From NCBI GenBank assembly GCA_037157565.1, contig JAZHRO010000003.1, positions 37,523,001-37,587,000 of the forward strand: a stretch of DNA of 64,000 nucleotides, written 5' to 3'. The notes below the pieces were generated by a model. That model saw nothing but the letters and a program-made list of their open reading frames with translations. It did not search any database and was not told where the DNA came from. This DNA is from Thalassia testudinum. Its lineage: Eukaryota; Streptophyta; Magnoliopsida; Alismatales; Hydrocharitaceae. A program made the translations under genes and the position numbers. Below are positions 1 to 10,935 of this stretch, piece after piece. Position 1 is the stretch's first letter, and each line of letters starts with the position of its first letter.

Positions 1-384
1 TTTAACTAATCATTAAGGGTACAACCCATCTAAAAGGCTCATCACATTCCAAGAGCACAATCATCCCAAGCCTAACTAAAACTGAGTAGACGTTGGCCTT
101 AAGGATTGATTCGCTCTTCGGGGCTCAGATTGAGATTTTTTTCGATTAATTTGCTTTTGTTGGTCCATCTGATGTCTAGCTAGGGGAGTAGCATCAAATG
201 ACTGCGGCTGGTGGGTACACTAGGAACCGGAGGCACAAGCCAAAGGAAGAACCTTCTCCCCAGTCCCTCCTTCTAACTTGTTGGATTTATCGGATAAAAG
301 TAGACTGAACTATTTATAATCTCAAGATGGGTCTTGGGAGTCTATAGGTCATTAGGCAAACCAACCTAAGGATAGGCTTGTATT
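1..384 (+). other. Leader or intron-like region of element X
   Basis: No open frame of note is present. The stretch ends in a T-rich tract and an AG that looks like a 3' splice site, so it may be intron or 5' untranslated leader. Confidence 0.3.
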
Positions 385-397
385 TTTGTATTGCAGG
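383..397 (+). other. Putative 3' splice site in element X
   Basis: A T-rich run ending TTGTATTGCAG (AG at 395-396) sits just before the Tyr/Pro-rich frame, as a plant acceptor would. No matching donor can be named because the upstream part is outside the window. A similar T-rich CAG occurs near 5012-5030 in unrelated sequence, so chance is possible. Confidence 0.3.
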
Positions 398-811
398 GCT
401 CCTTCTTTCTCTTTTGATTTCCCTCCTTACTTCACCATGTACCCTTCCACATCTTACACACATTTCCAATCCTATCCTCCTACCACCACTTATCCCCAAG
501 ATGATTACTATCCTAACTTGACTTGTAATTACCCATCCACTAGTTGGGATAACTTTGATTGGGGATACGAATCCAGACCTCAATGTCCAGGGCCTAGCCC
601 TAGACAACAAGACTATGATTGCTATCCTTCTCAAACCTACAATGATTATGGATCTCCATCCTTTAATCACCAAACCAACTCGATCTACAATTAGGAAGGA
701 TATAATGATTATAACACCTACCCTCCCCAGTATTCCACTGAATATAGGTCACCACCATCCTTTAAACAACCTAAATTGACCTACTATCAGGGAGAGACCC
801 GAGAACCTTGA
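386..811 (+). pseudogene. Tyr/Pro-rich ORF of element X, broken
   Basis: This frame encodes a low-complexity protein rich in Tyr, Pro, Ser, Thr and Asn, with runs such as YPPTTTYPQDDYY and many Gln-Asp-Tyr clusters. A TAG at 692-694 interrupts it and the same composition continues to a TGA at 809-811. I recognise no family; there is no zinc knuckle, protease or RT motif. The longest open frame starts at a TTG, so the first codons may instead follow splicing at 396. Compositional continuity across the TAG shows this was one coding stretch that has decayed. It precedes the acidic ORF in another frame, so a frameshift or a second gene lies between. Confidence 0.5.
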
Positions 812-969
812 TATCTTGATTCCCCTAGATTTAACTTGAACCCACCCAACCCTGAACCGAACCAGTCGATTTAGGTGAACCAGATCAAGGATAGGGTGTT
901 GGCTAATTTGAGGAACACTATACCATCTTTAGAAGTTCAGCCAACACCATGCACTGAACATTAGAGCCT

Positions 970-1911
970 ATGATCAAAATGATTAATGAACTCAAATGTT
1001 CTTTATTGGATTTGCTCCAAAGTGTTAGGGATAGGGACCTGGGTGAGTTTCTTCTTGGGAAATTATCGAGGTTGACGATGAAATTTGTGGGTGCCCTAGT
1101 CAAATCTTGGGATGACTCTAAAGATGAACCCCCTTCAGGAGAGCCAATGTCTGAAACTGCTCAAGCACCTGTTGGGGGGGATACATATTCTGAGACTGGA
1201 GATGACCAGGTTGGGCTAGAGCAACCCACTGAGGATGAACCTATTGATTCACCCGAGATTCCCGAGCTAGGGAGCGAGGAAAAATATGCCTCTTTGAACC
1301 AGGAAATGACAATTGATTTTGAGACATATATAAATGAAGATCATGGATTCTTTGATTCTGAGGGTGAAGAATCTCTTAGTAAAGTCTCACTTGAGCATAA
1401 GAAAGATGATTTTAGTGAGACAAACGGGCTTGAGGAATTTGACGAACTGTTTAATAGCCCAATTATTAAAGATTTAGATTCGGATGGGGCTAACTTGGAG
1501 GATTCGAATCTGCATTTACTAGAAGATTCAATCAATATCCCCATTCCTCAACCACACCCTAAAGGGATTGATTTTGATTTGGAAATCATTATACCCAAGT
1601 CGATTCTGAGTTAGCCATGATTTTTGGACTTGGGTAAATCTTATGGGGTGAACGGTATGCTAGACGTCCCGGAACCTGAGCACTTGATGTTGGAGGATAG
1701 GAATGTTGAAATAAAAATTTGCGAGGCTAATTCTGAGGTAACTTGGAATTTGGATCTAAGGGTACCTATTGACCTGAAATCACCTACTTTCTACCTGGAC
1801 CCTTACGATATCTTTCACGTGCAACCCAAGCTCAAAATAACTTATTATTTTTATGAGCTAGATGTTAAATGGACAACTGCACCTATTGAACCATTTTTAC
1901 CCGTTGTCTGA
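970..1911 (+). pseudogene. Acidic ORF of element X, broken
   Basis: About 310 codons in one frame, interrupted by TAG (1612-1614) and TGA (1618-1620). The first 30 residues are mixed and helical-looking (MIKMINELKCSLLDLLQSVR). The rest is strongly acidic with many Glu, Asp and Ser and hardly any Cys, for example DSEGEESLSK. No catalytic or metal-binding motif is visible. It resembles the acidic ORF of A (20501-22132) and the acidic tail behind the protease of C in composition and in position before the internal purine tract; whether these are true homologues needs profile comparison. Function unknown. Confidence 0.5.
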
Positions 1912-2280
1912 CACTTTGGTCTTGGGCTGCACACCACTAAACTGCAAGCCTGGCATCGTAAACACAACAACCTTTGGTTCTGAGTGATTTTCATCCAGAA
2001 CCGGAGAACCACTCGACTCTAGGGCATGGGTCTGCATCATAATCTGGTCCACATTTTGTGGACATCTTTTGCTAGCGGGTTTTAGGATCAATATTTTTAT
2101 TTTGATTCTGACTCGCACTTGTGAATTCTCAATTTCTTCTTTGTATGTATGTTATGCCTAGCTGAAGGCATTAAACTTAGCGCGTGTGTATACACTTTTC
2201 TCTCTGCGGAGCTGACCAGATTTTCGTGACACTCAGGTGATATTCTGTGTACTACACCATTTTCATGTCTTTATTTTTAC

Positions 2281-2315
2281 AATGAGGACATTGCATCATT
2301 TAGGCATGGGGGGTG
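2281..2315 (+). promoter_or_regulatory. Internal polypurine-like box of element X
   Basis: AATGAGGACATTGCA, then nine bases, then GGCATGGGGGG. The same arrangement occurs in A, C, B and element 2, always in the sense strand and well upstream of the true 3' purine box. Confidence 0.6.
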
Positions 2316-2734
2316 GATACTTAATCCTGAAATCATTTTGTTAACTCCGTAGAATTTCTTTTAGTTTCTTTAAAAAGAAATTGAAAATTCAAAAAGTTAA
2401 AAAAAAAGAAGAATTAGGAAAAGAGAACTTAGGCATTTGGAAGTTATTAACTTTAGGAAATGATACGAGAGGACCTGAACACTTAAACTCTTTAGGTCTT
2501 CGAGCTTAATTAGCTCGGGTGTCCACTCGAATGTGGACTTAGTCTCAAGTCCTCACTAATTAAAATTCATTTTAATTTGGTAAATAAATTAGGATGATAA
2601 GTATGCGACTTATCAACCTGCCCTCTGATTTGGGGGTACTTTAAGCCTAAGCATCTACACACATTTTTTCGCATCGACTCACTTTTCGATGGTTTCTTCT
2701 GAAATTGGGTAGCTAATGAACTATTTAGGGTGGC

Positions 2735-2998
2735 ATGGCTGGCAAGTTGTCAGTGGTAACAGCTCATCGGCTGGTTGTCCAGACCCAGTCACAAGACCAT
2801 TTTCATCATACTACCTTTAGGTAAATCTTAGATCAGGGAAGTCACCTACTTAAAAAAAAACAAACAAAAAGAAAAAAAAGAAAAAAAGAAAAAAAAATAG
2901 AAAAAGGAGAAAAAATAATAAAATCACACTTCACTGCACGAGTATGGCTGGCAAGTTGTCGATGGTAACATCTCATTGGCCGGTTGTCCAGAACCCAG
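2735..2998 (+). repeat. Pair of ~54-bp direct repeats in element X
   Basis: Copies at 2735-2788 and 2944-2998 both begin ATGGCTGGCAAGTTGTC and end near GGTTGTCCAGA, with a few substitutions. An A-rich run of about 75 bp lies between them. Confidence 0.8.
2848..2925 (+). repeat. A-rich low-complexity run
   Basis: Almost pure A with occasional G and C. It lies a few hundred bases after the internal purine box; comparable A-rich runs follow that box in A and C. Confidence 0.8.
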
Positions 2999-3532
2999 CT
3001 CAAAAAAAAATGCACAATAATTCCCAAAACACTTAGGGAAGAAGTGGGGAAGTAGAATAAACTGGGGAGATATACACTGGGTTTGCTCATATGTTGACCC
3101 CATAAATAAAAGTAGGGAGAAAGCTACCAATCGAAAAGATAAACCTTTAGGCAAGGTCACCTAGGGTCGTAGAAACCCAAAGTCCGTTTCAACGGCAGCC
3201 TAGTGAGTCTTTCACTATTTTCGTAAGATGCTTAGCACTTAGAGTCCTTTTCGAGTTTTGGATGGGTCGGGTAGCCGTAAAAAGTTATCCCGGAACTCTC
3301 AAACTCCAAAAGTACAAAAGAAATTAGAAAAGAAGAAGAAGAAAAATGTATCTTCCCTTTTCAAATAAGGTGAGGACTTGGGTGGTCTGCATTCTGGTAG
3401 ACACCCGGGTACTGTTGAGTCTTCCTAGCTTAGGACCTTAGTTGAAATTTTCTATTGTTAATAAACGACTTAGGCCTAAGCGATCTAATCCTAATTCTGC
3501 TTGAATACATATCATATAGTTTAATTTTGCTA

Positions 3533-3561
3533 GGGACTAGCAAAAGATAGGCATGCTGGAA
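3533..3561 (+). promoter_or_regulatory. 3' polypurine box of element X
   Basis: Begins GGGACTAGCAAAAG and ends next to TGATG of the LTR, exactly 29 nt long as in A, B, C and element 2. The core reads GGCATGCTGGAA where the others have GGCATGGGGGTA, so the plus-strand primer tract looks damaged. Confidence 0.6.
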
Positions 3562-4015
3562 TGATGTAAACACATTTATTGAGGGTAAAATGACTATTCA
3601 TGCATGTTCCTAGGCTTAGATTTGCATTTCATGTTATAAATATTGCATAGCATGCATCATTCTGCATTTAGAGTAGTTGTATATAATTTAGGTTAATTGC
3701 ATCCTTTTTGTGGTCAAGAGAGAAGGATATTTATTTCGGAGCCTCAGATTGAAGATCCGACCATACGGATCTGATCAAGATTACGATCGGAGTCTAAAGC
3801 TTCCGAAATCGCCTCGATCGAAGTCTCGTAGTACCACATGTAGTCCGAGGAAGATCAATGGCCAAGGGACTAGGTGACATAATTCAGAGCTTCAAACAAG
3901 AAATCCGACCGTGTGGATGGATTTGGGTCGACGATTGCAGCTTAAGGGTGCGAAAATTGACTCAATTCAACCTCTATAGTAGCCCCTACAACAGAAAGAA
4001 GATGGATGACCCAGA

Positions 4016-4033
4016 TTGCACCACGTGGTGCAA
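4016..4033. promoter_or_regulatory. 18-bp perfect palindrome with G-box core
   Basis: TTGCACCACGTGGTGCAA equals its own reverse complement and has CACGTG at the centre, the core bound by plant bZIP and bHLH factors. It is about 265 bp upstream of the TATA box of this LTR. Direct regulatory function is inference. Confidence 0.55.
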
Positions 4034-4296
4034 CCTAGGTCACCCATACGCACGCACGTGCCACCATACATGCATAACAGCACGGGTGCACGGGCACACG
4101 CGCTGAGGTACGCATGCACAACGGCAACGCATGCGGGCGTGCATGCGGAGGCGCGTGACACAGACTAGCGGAGCGTGTGCCAGCACAGCAGAGGGTGGGC
4201 GCGTGGGCTATCTTTAGCGATGTTTGCAATAGATCTTCAATGACATTTATGACCATCACTAAATGTCCTGTATTCGAATTTGATTCTTTCCTCCAC

Positions 4297-4304
4297 TATA
4301 AAAG
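4297..4304 (+). promoter_or_regulatory. TATA box of element X LTR
   Basis: TATAAAAG in a C-rich context, followed by a CT-rich stretch typical of plant LTR transcription starts; a start near 4330 is expected. Confidence 0.65.
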
Positions 4305-5042
4305 GATCCCTACCCGTCCCATTTTTCTTCATCTCTTCCTTTCTTCCTCTCACCACCTCCAAGGCTCTAAAGAGAGCTTGTCCCAAGCCCGGGATGCTCC
4401 TCTAGAGTAGAAAATCGAATAGTTTTCCCTCCCCTTACCCCCATTTGTGGAGCATCCCATGGCCGTCCTCTCACCACCCTTTGGGAAGAAGATCCTCACC
4501 GCGATGCCGTCCTGCCCCATCCTCCATCCTCCTTCATCCCACTCCTCACCACCTTCCTCTAAGAGATGTCAGAGCAAGTCGTCCTCCGAGCAATCGTCAA
4601 GGGGGATTTCTCTCACCTCTTTCTATCTTTTTACACTTTCGTATGTAGTTTTCCTGCTTTCATAGTTGTAACAAATAGTTGTTCATGAATAGATGATTGT
4701 TTCTCTCTCTCTCCCTCTCTCTCTTATATTTTTCCAAGCAGATAAAGGTTTCATCGACCTAATCTCTTGCTTGTTAAAAATATCAAAAAAATTAGAAAAG
4801 ATAAAAATGACAAAAAAGAAATAAAAGTGAAGCGCAAGCTTCATAAAACCAACCGTTCACCTCCCCGTGTTCGACTTGGGACTCCCTTGGAGTTTCGGTA
4901 TAGATTTTATCTGACCACGAGTTTTGCAACTACGATGATGGGTTACTTGTAACCTTAATTTCAAACTTGCGAAACACGTGCGATCACTAGGGACTAGAAT
5001 GCGGATCCAATTTTTTGTATTTCAGGGTCTATTCTTAGACTA

Positions 5043-5100
5043 GATCAAGTATCTTTCTCTAAATTCCACCTGAACTCGTGATGATTCAGGTGACTTGATC
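5043..5100. repeat. Two-layer inverted repeat
   Basis: Outer arms GATCAAGT (5043-5050) and ACTTGATC (5093-5100), inner arms CACCTGAA (5067-5074) and TTCAGGTG (5085-5092). The inner and outer right arms abut. It borders the AGCT-dense stretch. Confidence 0.7.
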
Positions 5101-5760
5101 TTAGCTGGATAAAGCTCATCCCAACTGGATCTCAGCTCATTCTAGCTGGATCAACTCATCCTTAGCTCCATTCAGCTCATCTTAGCTGAATGGTAGCTCT
5201 AGCTAGTTCACCTCAACTCCATCCAGCTCACCTTAGCTGAATGGCAGCTCAAACTAGCTCAAGACAGTTGATTCCAACTCTATTGCAGCTCTTCCAGCTT
5301 AGAACAGTTCACTCGAAGCCCCACCTGACTAGGGCTAGCTACTACTATCAACTAGATAAGCCTAGATAGCTAAAGATTACCTCAACTAGCTCAGGCCAGG
5401 TCAAGTCTAGCCCCGAAGACTTAACTCAGGTCAACTTGGTTGAGCTAAGCTACTTGACCTAAGCTAGATACTCCAGCTAGCTAGGTAGTCTTTGGGAAGA
5501 CTAGACCTAGCTCAACTCAGCTCATATCAGCAGAAGCCAGCTCATCTTAGCTTGGCTTAGCAGCTAGCAAAGAACTAGCAAGCTAAGCCAGCGAAGGTAG
5601 CTCCTTGTAGTTCTCTTCAACAACCATTAGCTCTAGTGTAACTCAAGGTAGCTCCTTCCAGCTCCTCATCTCCAAAACTCAAGCTTCCTTTGCCTCCTAT
5701 TCCACTGACCTACTAGCTAAGCTAGCTTAGCTTAGCTAGTCCAGCTCCATGGCACCAAAA
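5101..5760. repeat. AGCT-dense degenerate repeat
   Basis: About 40 AGCT tetramers in 660 bp by my count, where two or three are expected by chance. They occur in loosely repeated phrases such as TTAGCTGAATGGCAGCTC, without a strict period. Confidence 0.75.
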
Positions 5761-6574
5761 CCTAACCCTAAATACTACCTAACCTAAGCTCCACCAAGTA
5801 ACCCTTTAAGTCCACTTGAATCCACCTACTTCTACCCATGATGTCGCCATCCAACATGCATGCCTTCAACCCACACCACCACCAAAGGACACCATAAAGT
5901 GGCACCAAAAACCACCTCCAACCACCTCCCTTTTGGCACCATCTTTTCCCTCCAAAATCCCCCTCATCACCACCATACACCTAAGCCTACAACTCATCCT
6001 AACCCTCCACCTAGCCTACCTTCTAGAAGCCCCCATGGTGGTGCCAAACCAAGGGATCCCTCTATGGTTGGTGCCACCATTACGTGTCCCTTAGCCACCA
6101 TAACTAACCCCCCTAGCAACCCTTTAGGTGGCGTAAGTACCCTCCACTGTAGGATCACCTAACCACGTCTAAAAGCCCATCCTAGCTCTACACCTTATCC
6201 CCACTTCAATCACCACTCTCCCTTCCTATTAATACCCCCCTTAACCACTACCATATTCCCATCTTCTCTCTTAGTTAGTTCCACCATAGCCACCTAAACC
6301 TCCGACCAAGGAGAAGAAGAGAAGAAGATCAAGGGGGCAACCACCTGCCCCCTTGGTGCCTTCTTTCTCCATCTTACTCTCACTTGTGCCACACCAAGGA
6401 GGAGGAGTTCTTCACCTAGAGGGGACGGCCAGCAAAGAGGAGGAGCAAGGTGGTTGATGCCCACCTTGGAGGACAACTTGGAGGAGGACTACTTCAAGAA
6501 GAAGCCAAGGAGAATCCTTTTCAAGTGCGGGGTGACTGCACTTAGAGTAAGGGCCATCCAAAACTTCTACAGAG

Positions 6575-6579
6575 GATCC
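6575..6579 (+). repeat. Left target-site duplication of element B (GATCC)
   Basis: GATCC immediately before TGATTGCACAG; the matching copy is at 54799-54803. Confidence 0.9.
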
Positions 6580-6898
6580 TGATTGCACAGCAAAAATACA
6601 CCAATAAATATGCCACCTTGTGTTATTTCCTAGCACTACCATTGCATATTAGGTAGCTATAGTTGCATTTGTAAAATTGACACATGCATGCATTTATTTG
6701 AGAGGGGAGCAGAGTGAATAATTGGCCATTTAATTAACAACTTCTTCAAGTGTTGCCTAGTAATTTCACCTTCTTCATTTTTTATTTTGTCTTTGAATTT
6801 CTTCTCCTTCGCGCAGCTCAGGGCATGGGCATGCACATCTTCATGCCATTCCTTTGCCAACTGCATGGCAGGACTTGCTCTGCCAGCAGCATGGCAGG
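6580..6898 (+). repeat. 5' LTR of element B, piece 1
   Basis: Matches 52435-52749 of the 3' LTR nearly base for base. It ends with GCAGG, the left duplication of solo LTR E. Confidence 0.9.
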
Positions 6899-7264
6899 TG
6901 ATTGCACCGCAAAAATACACCTGCAATTGTGCCGTCTTGTGCTATTTCCTAGCATTACCAGTGCATATTAGGGTTCCATAGTCGCATTTGTAAAAATACA
7001 TGCATGCATGCATTTAATTGAGAGAGGAGGAGAGTAAATAAATGGCCTCGCAATTTACATTTTTCCTCAAGTGCATCTTTGCAAAATTCACCATCTTTTT
7101 ATTTTACTTGATTTTGAAATCTCTTCCCACGGCTGCATGGAACAACACCTTCCTCCTCGCGCCATTCCCTACTCACACCCCTCCCTGCCAGCCGCATACA
7201 TGATCTCCTTGCTGGCCATGCCAATCCATGCACAGCCAGGGCATGGCTGTGCATGCTTTCTCCT

Positions 7265-7274
7265 TTTATAAATA
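7265..7274 (+). promoter_or_regulatory. TATA box of LTR E
   Basis: TTTATAAATA followed by a pyrimidine-rich leader. The equivalent place in B and element 2 reads CTTTAAAAA, a weaker TATA. Confidence 0.5.
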
Positions 7275-7969
7275 AGAACTCGGCTGCCTTCTTGCAAGAA
7301 GCCTGGTCCAGCCAAAAAGAACCCACACAGTAGCTCCACTTCCTTCTAGGCCACCGTCCCCTCCCCTCTCCCTCCACACGCTGGCCCTCCTCCTCAGAGA
7401 AGACACTCGGCGGATAGGAGCATCTCACGATGGTGCACAACCACCATCGTGAGACCACCACCGCCCATCTCATCAAAGAGCTGGTGGGCATGGTGGCCTT
7501 CTTCCCTGTTCCACCTTCCACGCCATTAGGCCAATGGAGCAGAGCTTCAAGCTTTGAAGCTCAAAGCTCCGCATGCAGCAGCAGCAGCAAGGCGACTGCA
7601 GTAGCATGCAGTAGCAGCTGCCCATTCTGCGCAAGCCTGCAGGCTGCCCTCGCCTTTCCACACGTGCCTGCAGGCGCCCTGGCCTCCCTCTCCTTCGCAC
7701 TACACTCGCGCTCCTTCGCCAGCAATCGGCCACCGCGCGCCTCTGCAGCGGCCGGCCAAGCCTCACTATGCAGCTCAGCCAACACACGCAAGCCACCACG
7801 CATGCAGCAGGTCGCCCTCGCCCTCCACCGCGCACGCCAGCAGCCCTCTCCGCGTGCTTTGTCGCGACATCTCGCTCGTAGGCCACCAGCCGGAGCCACT
7901 CCACCACGCGCGCCAAGCCGTCCGCACTCATAACACCGCCCGCTCCTGGTTGCGTGGCGCGGCCTTCCA

Positions 7970-8049
7970 CTGTAGCCACGTTCACGCTAGTCTGTGGAAC
8001 ACTGTGGCTACAGTGGGGTGACCGGAAAGTTGCTCACTTATCCGGTCAC
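7970..8049. promoter_or_regulatory. Dyad module of B-family LTR, copy in E
   Basis: ACTGTGGCTACAGT followed by GTGACCGG (8018-8025) and its inverse CCGGTCAC (8042-8049), a perfect 8-bp stem here. Confidence 0.6.
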
Positions 8050-8426
8050 CTGACGTGCCGCAACCGGCGTTCGCCCGCGCGCGCGTCTCGCCTCGCGTTC
8101 TGCCAGCGCCCGCCCGCACGTCTGCATGCGTCCGCATCGCCCGCTCCTTCGCCCACTCCCTTCACCTGCGTGTTCCTGCGAGCGCCCGCTCCAGCCTCTC
8201 CTCTCCCTGTGCTCTCTCCCTTCAAGCATGACCCTCTCCGCATGCATACGCACGCACATGAAGCTCCAGTCGGCGCGTGGGACTTCCAGATGACGCCCTG
8301 AGCACACAGACGTCTTAACCCGCGCATCTTCACACCAGCAGGAAGCGCGCGGCTGCCCTCTCTCTCTCTCACTCTCTTTACCGACACTTACACATCTACA
8401 CTCACACTTTCATACACACACACACA

Positions 8427-8789
8427 CTTATACACTATTATATACGTATATAAATATACGTATGCACATATATATTGATATATATACATATATTTATATA
8501 CATATATATATATACTTATATCTATATCTATAGTAGTATGTATATAACTAAGTATTAGTATACATATATATATATATATATATAAATATACATATATATT
8601 TACATATATGTATATATATATATACATATATTAGTACTTATATAACTATGTATTAGTCTATATACATATATCTATATACTTATATATATATATACATATA
8701 TATATATAGACACACACATATATACTTACCTATATACATATATTTATATACATACATACATATATATATACATATATACACACCTACTT

Positions 8790-8843
<54 letters not shown>

Positions 8844-8945
8844 ACATATCTAGCTACATATATCTATATATACATATATTACTATATACATACATATATA
8901 TATATATACATCTATATAGTATCATATACATACATATACATATAC

Positions 8946-8988
<43 letters not shown>

Positions 8989-9163
8989 TCTATACATATA
9001 TCTATCTATACATATACTTATATATATACTTACATACCTATATATATATACATATACATCTATACATATATAACTACATATATATATATATACCTATATA
9101 TCTATAACCATATATATATATATACATATAGATATATTTACATATATACATATATATATATAT
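8427..9163. repeat. TA-rich microsatellite in LTR E, first copy
   Basis: Long imperfect TATATA and CATATA runs. Tyr/Ile-only frames within it are artefacts of the repeat. Confidence 0.95.
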
Positions 9164-9190
9164 AGTTTCACATTATTTACCATACGTGGT

Positions 9191-9230
9191 ATCGCGGGAA
9201 TATCTACACCAGTTGCTGATATTTCCCGAT
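9191..9230. repeat. GGGAATATC hairpin of B-family LTR, E unit 1
   Basis: GGGAATATC and GATATTTCCC arms around a 13-nt loop; this copy has one extra T in the right arm. Confidence 0.65.
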
Positions 9231-9808
9231 ACACGTGTACAAAAAGCATGGTCACATACATCTTCCGCCATCCATCCTACACTCCACGCAGTACCTCGTC
9301 CTGTTAGTTGCGTCTTTCTAGATGACGATCGACTCGACACCGTGCTACACTCCATCGCCGCCTCCACCCCCACCCCTTTATACATATATAGTATGTACAT
9401 ATATATCTATACTATATTTACTTTATTTTTATTTCTCTTGCATACCAGTAAAAAGATAAAAAAAATTTATAAAAGAGAAAAGATAATCCTTGACTTGCAG
9501 GTACTCCGTCTTGCGAATAGCACGACCTGTTTTGGAACCCTGTTTTGGCTCAAAGCCAAGAACCTAATTTTGAGGGTGTGCCTCAAGGACCAAGATTATA
9601 AGAAAAAAATTCCTAAATAGAAAAACACCAAAAGCACAATAAACGAATGGAAGAGATTCGTTGTAGGAGAGGCGTAGAAACTTGACTTGTAACCCCACTT
9701 CCCTGAGTTCGACCCTGGGCCTAAAAGTGACCAAGATAAAATGAAGTAGGCTAGGTAAAAAAAAAAAAAAGAATTTTGTAAAGAGATGGTTAGGTCCGAT
9801 TTAGGTTA

Positions 9809-9818
9809 ACCACTATAC
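9809..9818 (+). promoter_or_regulatory. U5 segment complementary to tRNA-Asp, E unit 1
   Basis: ACCACTATAC in the sense strand, 52 nt before the GACACCA end of unit 1; complementary to tRNA-Asp nucleotides 10-19. Confidence 0.5.
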
Positions 9819-9879
9819 ACATTTCAATGATAAAATCATCATATTAACAACCTATTCGGGTCTGACACCACACCTTTTA

Positions 9880-10293
9880 TATACACACCTACTTATACAT
9901 ATATATATATATATATAAATATACATACATATATACATATATATATATACAACTATATATATATATATATCTATATATATACATATCTAGCTACATATAT
10001 CTATATATACATATATTACTATATACATACACATATATATATATACATCTATATAGTATCATATACATACATATACATATAAATATATACAAATATATAT
10101 GTGTATATATATATATATATAGATCTATACATATATCTATCTATACATATACTTATATATATATTTACATACCTATATATATATACATATACATTTATAC
10201 ATATATAACTACATATATATATATATACCTATATATCTATAACCATATATATATATACATATAGATATATTTACATATATACATATATATATA
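9880..10293. repeat. TA-rich microsatellite in LTR E, second copy
   Basis: Shorter than the first copy (about 410 against 740 bp), showing strong length change between the duplicates. Confidence 0.95.
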
Positions 10294-10324
10294 GTTTCAC
10301 ATTATTTACCATACTTGGTATCGT

Positions 10325-10357
10325 GGGAATATCTGCAGCAGTTGCTGATATTCCCCG
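10325..10357. repeat. GGGAATATC hairpin of B-family LTR, E unit 2
   Basis: Intact 9-bp stem GGGAATATC/GATATTCCC; the loop is TGCAGCAGTTGCT here. Confidence 0.7.
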
Positions 10358-10925
10358 ATACACGCGTACAAAAAGCGTGGTCACATACATCTTCCGCCAT
10401 TCATCCTACACTCCACACGGCACCTCGTCCTGTTGATTGCGTCTTTCTAGACGACGATCGACTCAACACCGTGCTACACTCCATCGCCGCCTCCACCCCC
10501 ACCCCTTTATACATATATAGTATATACATATATATCTATACTATATTTACTTTATTTCTATTTCTCTTTCATACCAGTAAAAAGATAAAAAAAATTTATA
10601 AAAGAGAAGAGATAATCCTTGACTTGTAGGTACTCTATCTTGCGAATAGCAAGACCCAGTTTGGAACCCTGATTCGGCTCAAAGCCAAGAACATAATTTT
10701 GAGGGTGTGCCTCAAGGACAAAGATTACCAGAAAAAAATCTAAATAGAAAAACACCAAAAACACAATAAATGAATGGAAGAGACTCGTTGTAGGAAGGAT
10801 GTAGAAACTTGACTTGTAACCCCACTTCTTGAGTTCGACCTTGGGCCTAAAAGTGACCAAGATAAAATCAAGTAGGCCAGGTTTAAATAATTTTGTAAAG
10901 AGATGGTTAGGTCCGATTTAGGTTA

Positions 10926-10935
10926 ACCACTATAC
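10926..10935 (+). promoter_or_regulatory. U5 segment complementary to tRNA-Asp, E unit 2
   Basis: ACCACTATAC, 52 nt before the end of LTR E, the same spacing as in unit 1. Confidence 0.5.

Larger units (their letters stand above)
2311..3532 (+). other. 3' untranslated region of element X
   Basis: No coding frame is supported. It holds A-rich runs, a duplicated segment of about 54 bp and a T/A-rich stretch leading to the 3' purine box. Confidence 0.5.
1..4986 (+). mobile_element. LTR retrotransposon X, right part
   Basis: The window opens inside this element. In order it shows a leader, a Tyr/Pro-rich broken ORF, an acidic broken ORF, a purine-rich tract at 2281-2315, a long untranslated region, a 3' polypurine box at 3533-3561 and an LTR-like segment to about 4986. 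The internal and 3' purine boxes match those of elements A and C, so X is probably a relative of that RT-less group. The 5' LTR and primer site lie outside the window, so gag or pol upstream cannot be excluded. The right boundary is the nearest plausible CA end and has no target-site check. Confidence 0.7.
3562..4986 (+). repeat. 3' LTR of element X (right end uncertain)
   Basis: Starts TGATGTAAAC directly after the purine box. It contains an 18-bp G-box palindrome, a TATA box, a CT-rich leader and a U5-like GTGTTCGACTTGGGAC at about 4867. In A and C the comparable U5 landmark lies about 110-120 nt before the LTR end, which puts the end near 4986 (GATCA). Unlike the other LTRs here, it shows no segment complementary to the tRNA-Asp 5' half. 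Confidence 0.5.
4987..6574. other. Left flank of element B, probably part of an older LTR (Y)
   Basis: No coding frame is convincing. It contains an inverted repeat (5043-5100), an AGCT-dense stretch (5101-5760), a C-rich, G-poor stretch rich in ACC (about 5760-6290) and a TATA-like TATTAATA at 6227-6234 before a leader-like region. Together with 54804-55210 it formed one continuous sequence before B inserted. The promoter-then-leader order suggests an LTR in plus orientation, but neither of its ends can be fixed. Confidence 0.35.

Noticed and set aside
7430..7985. Frames of about 167-170 codons on both strands in LTR E
   Set aside because: CpG-rich LTR sequence; opposite-strand frames are both open and not kept in B or element 2 LTRs.
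8388..8627. Tyr/Ile-only frames over TA tracts (also 12864-13185, 36517-36732, 38480-38952, 53347-53885)
   Set aside because: They are translations of TATA/CATA microsatellites, open only because the repeat lacks stops in some frames.
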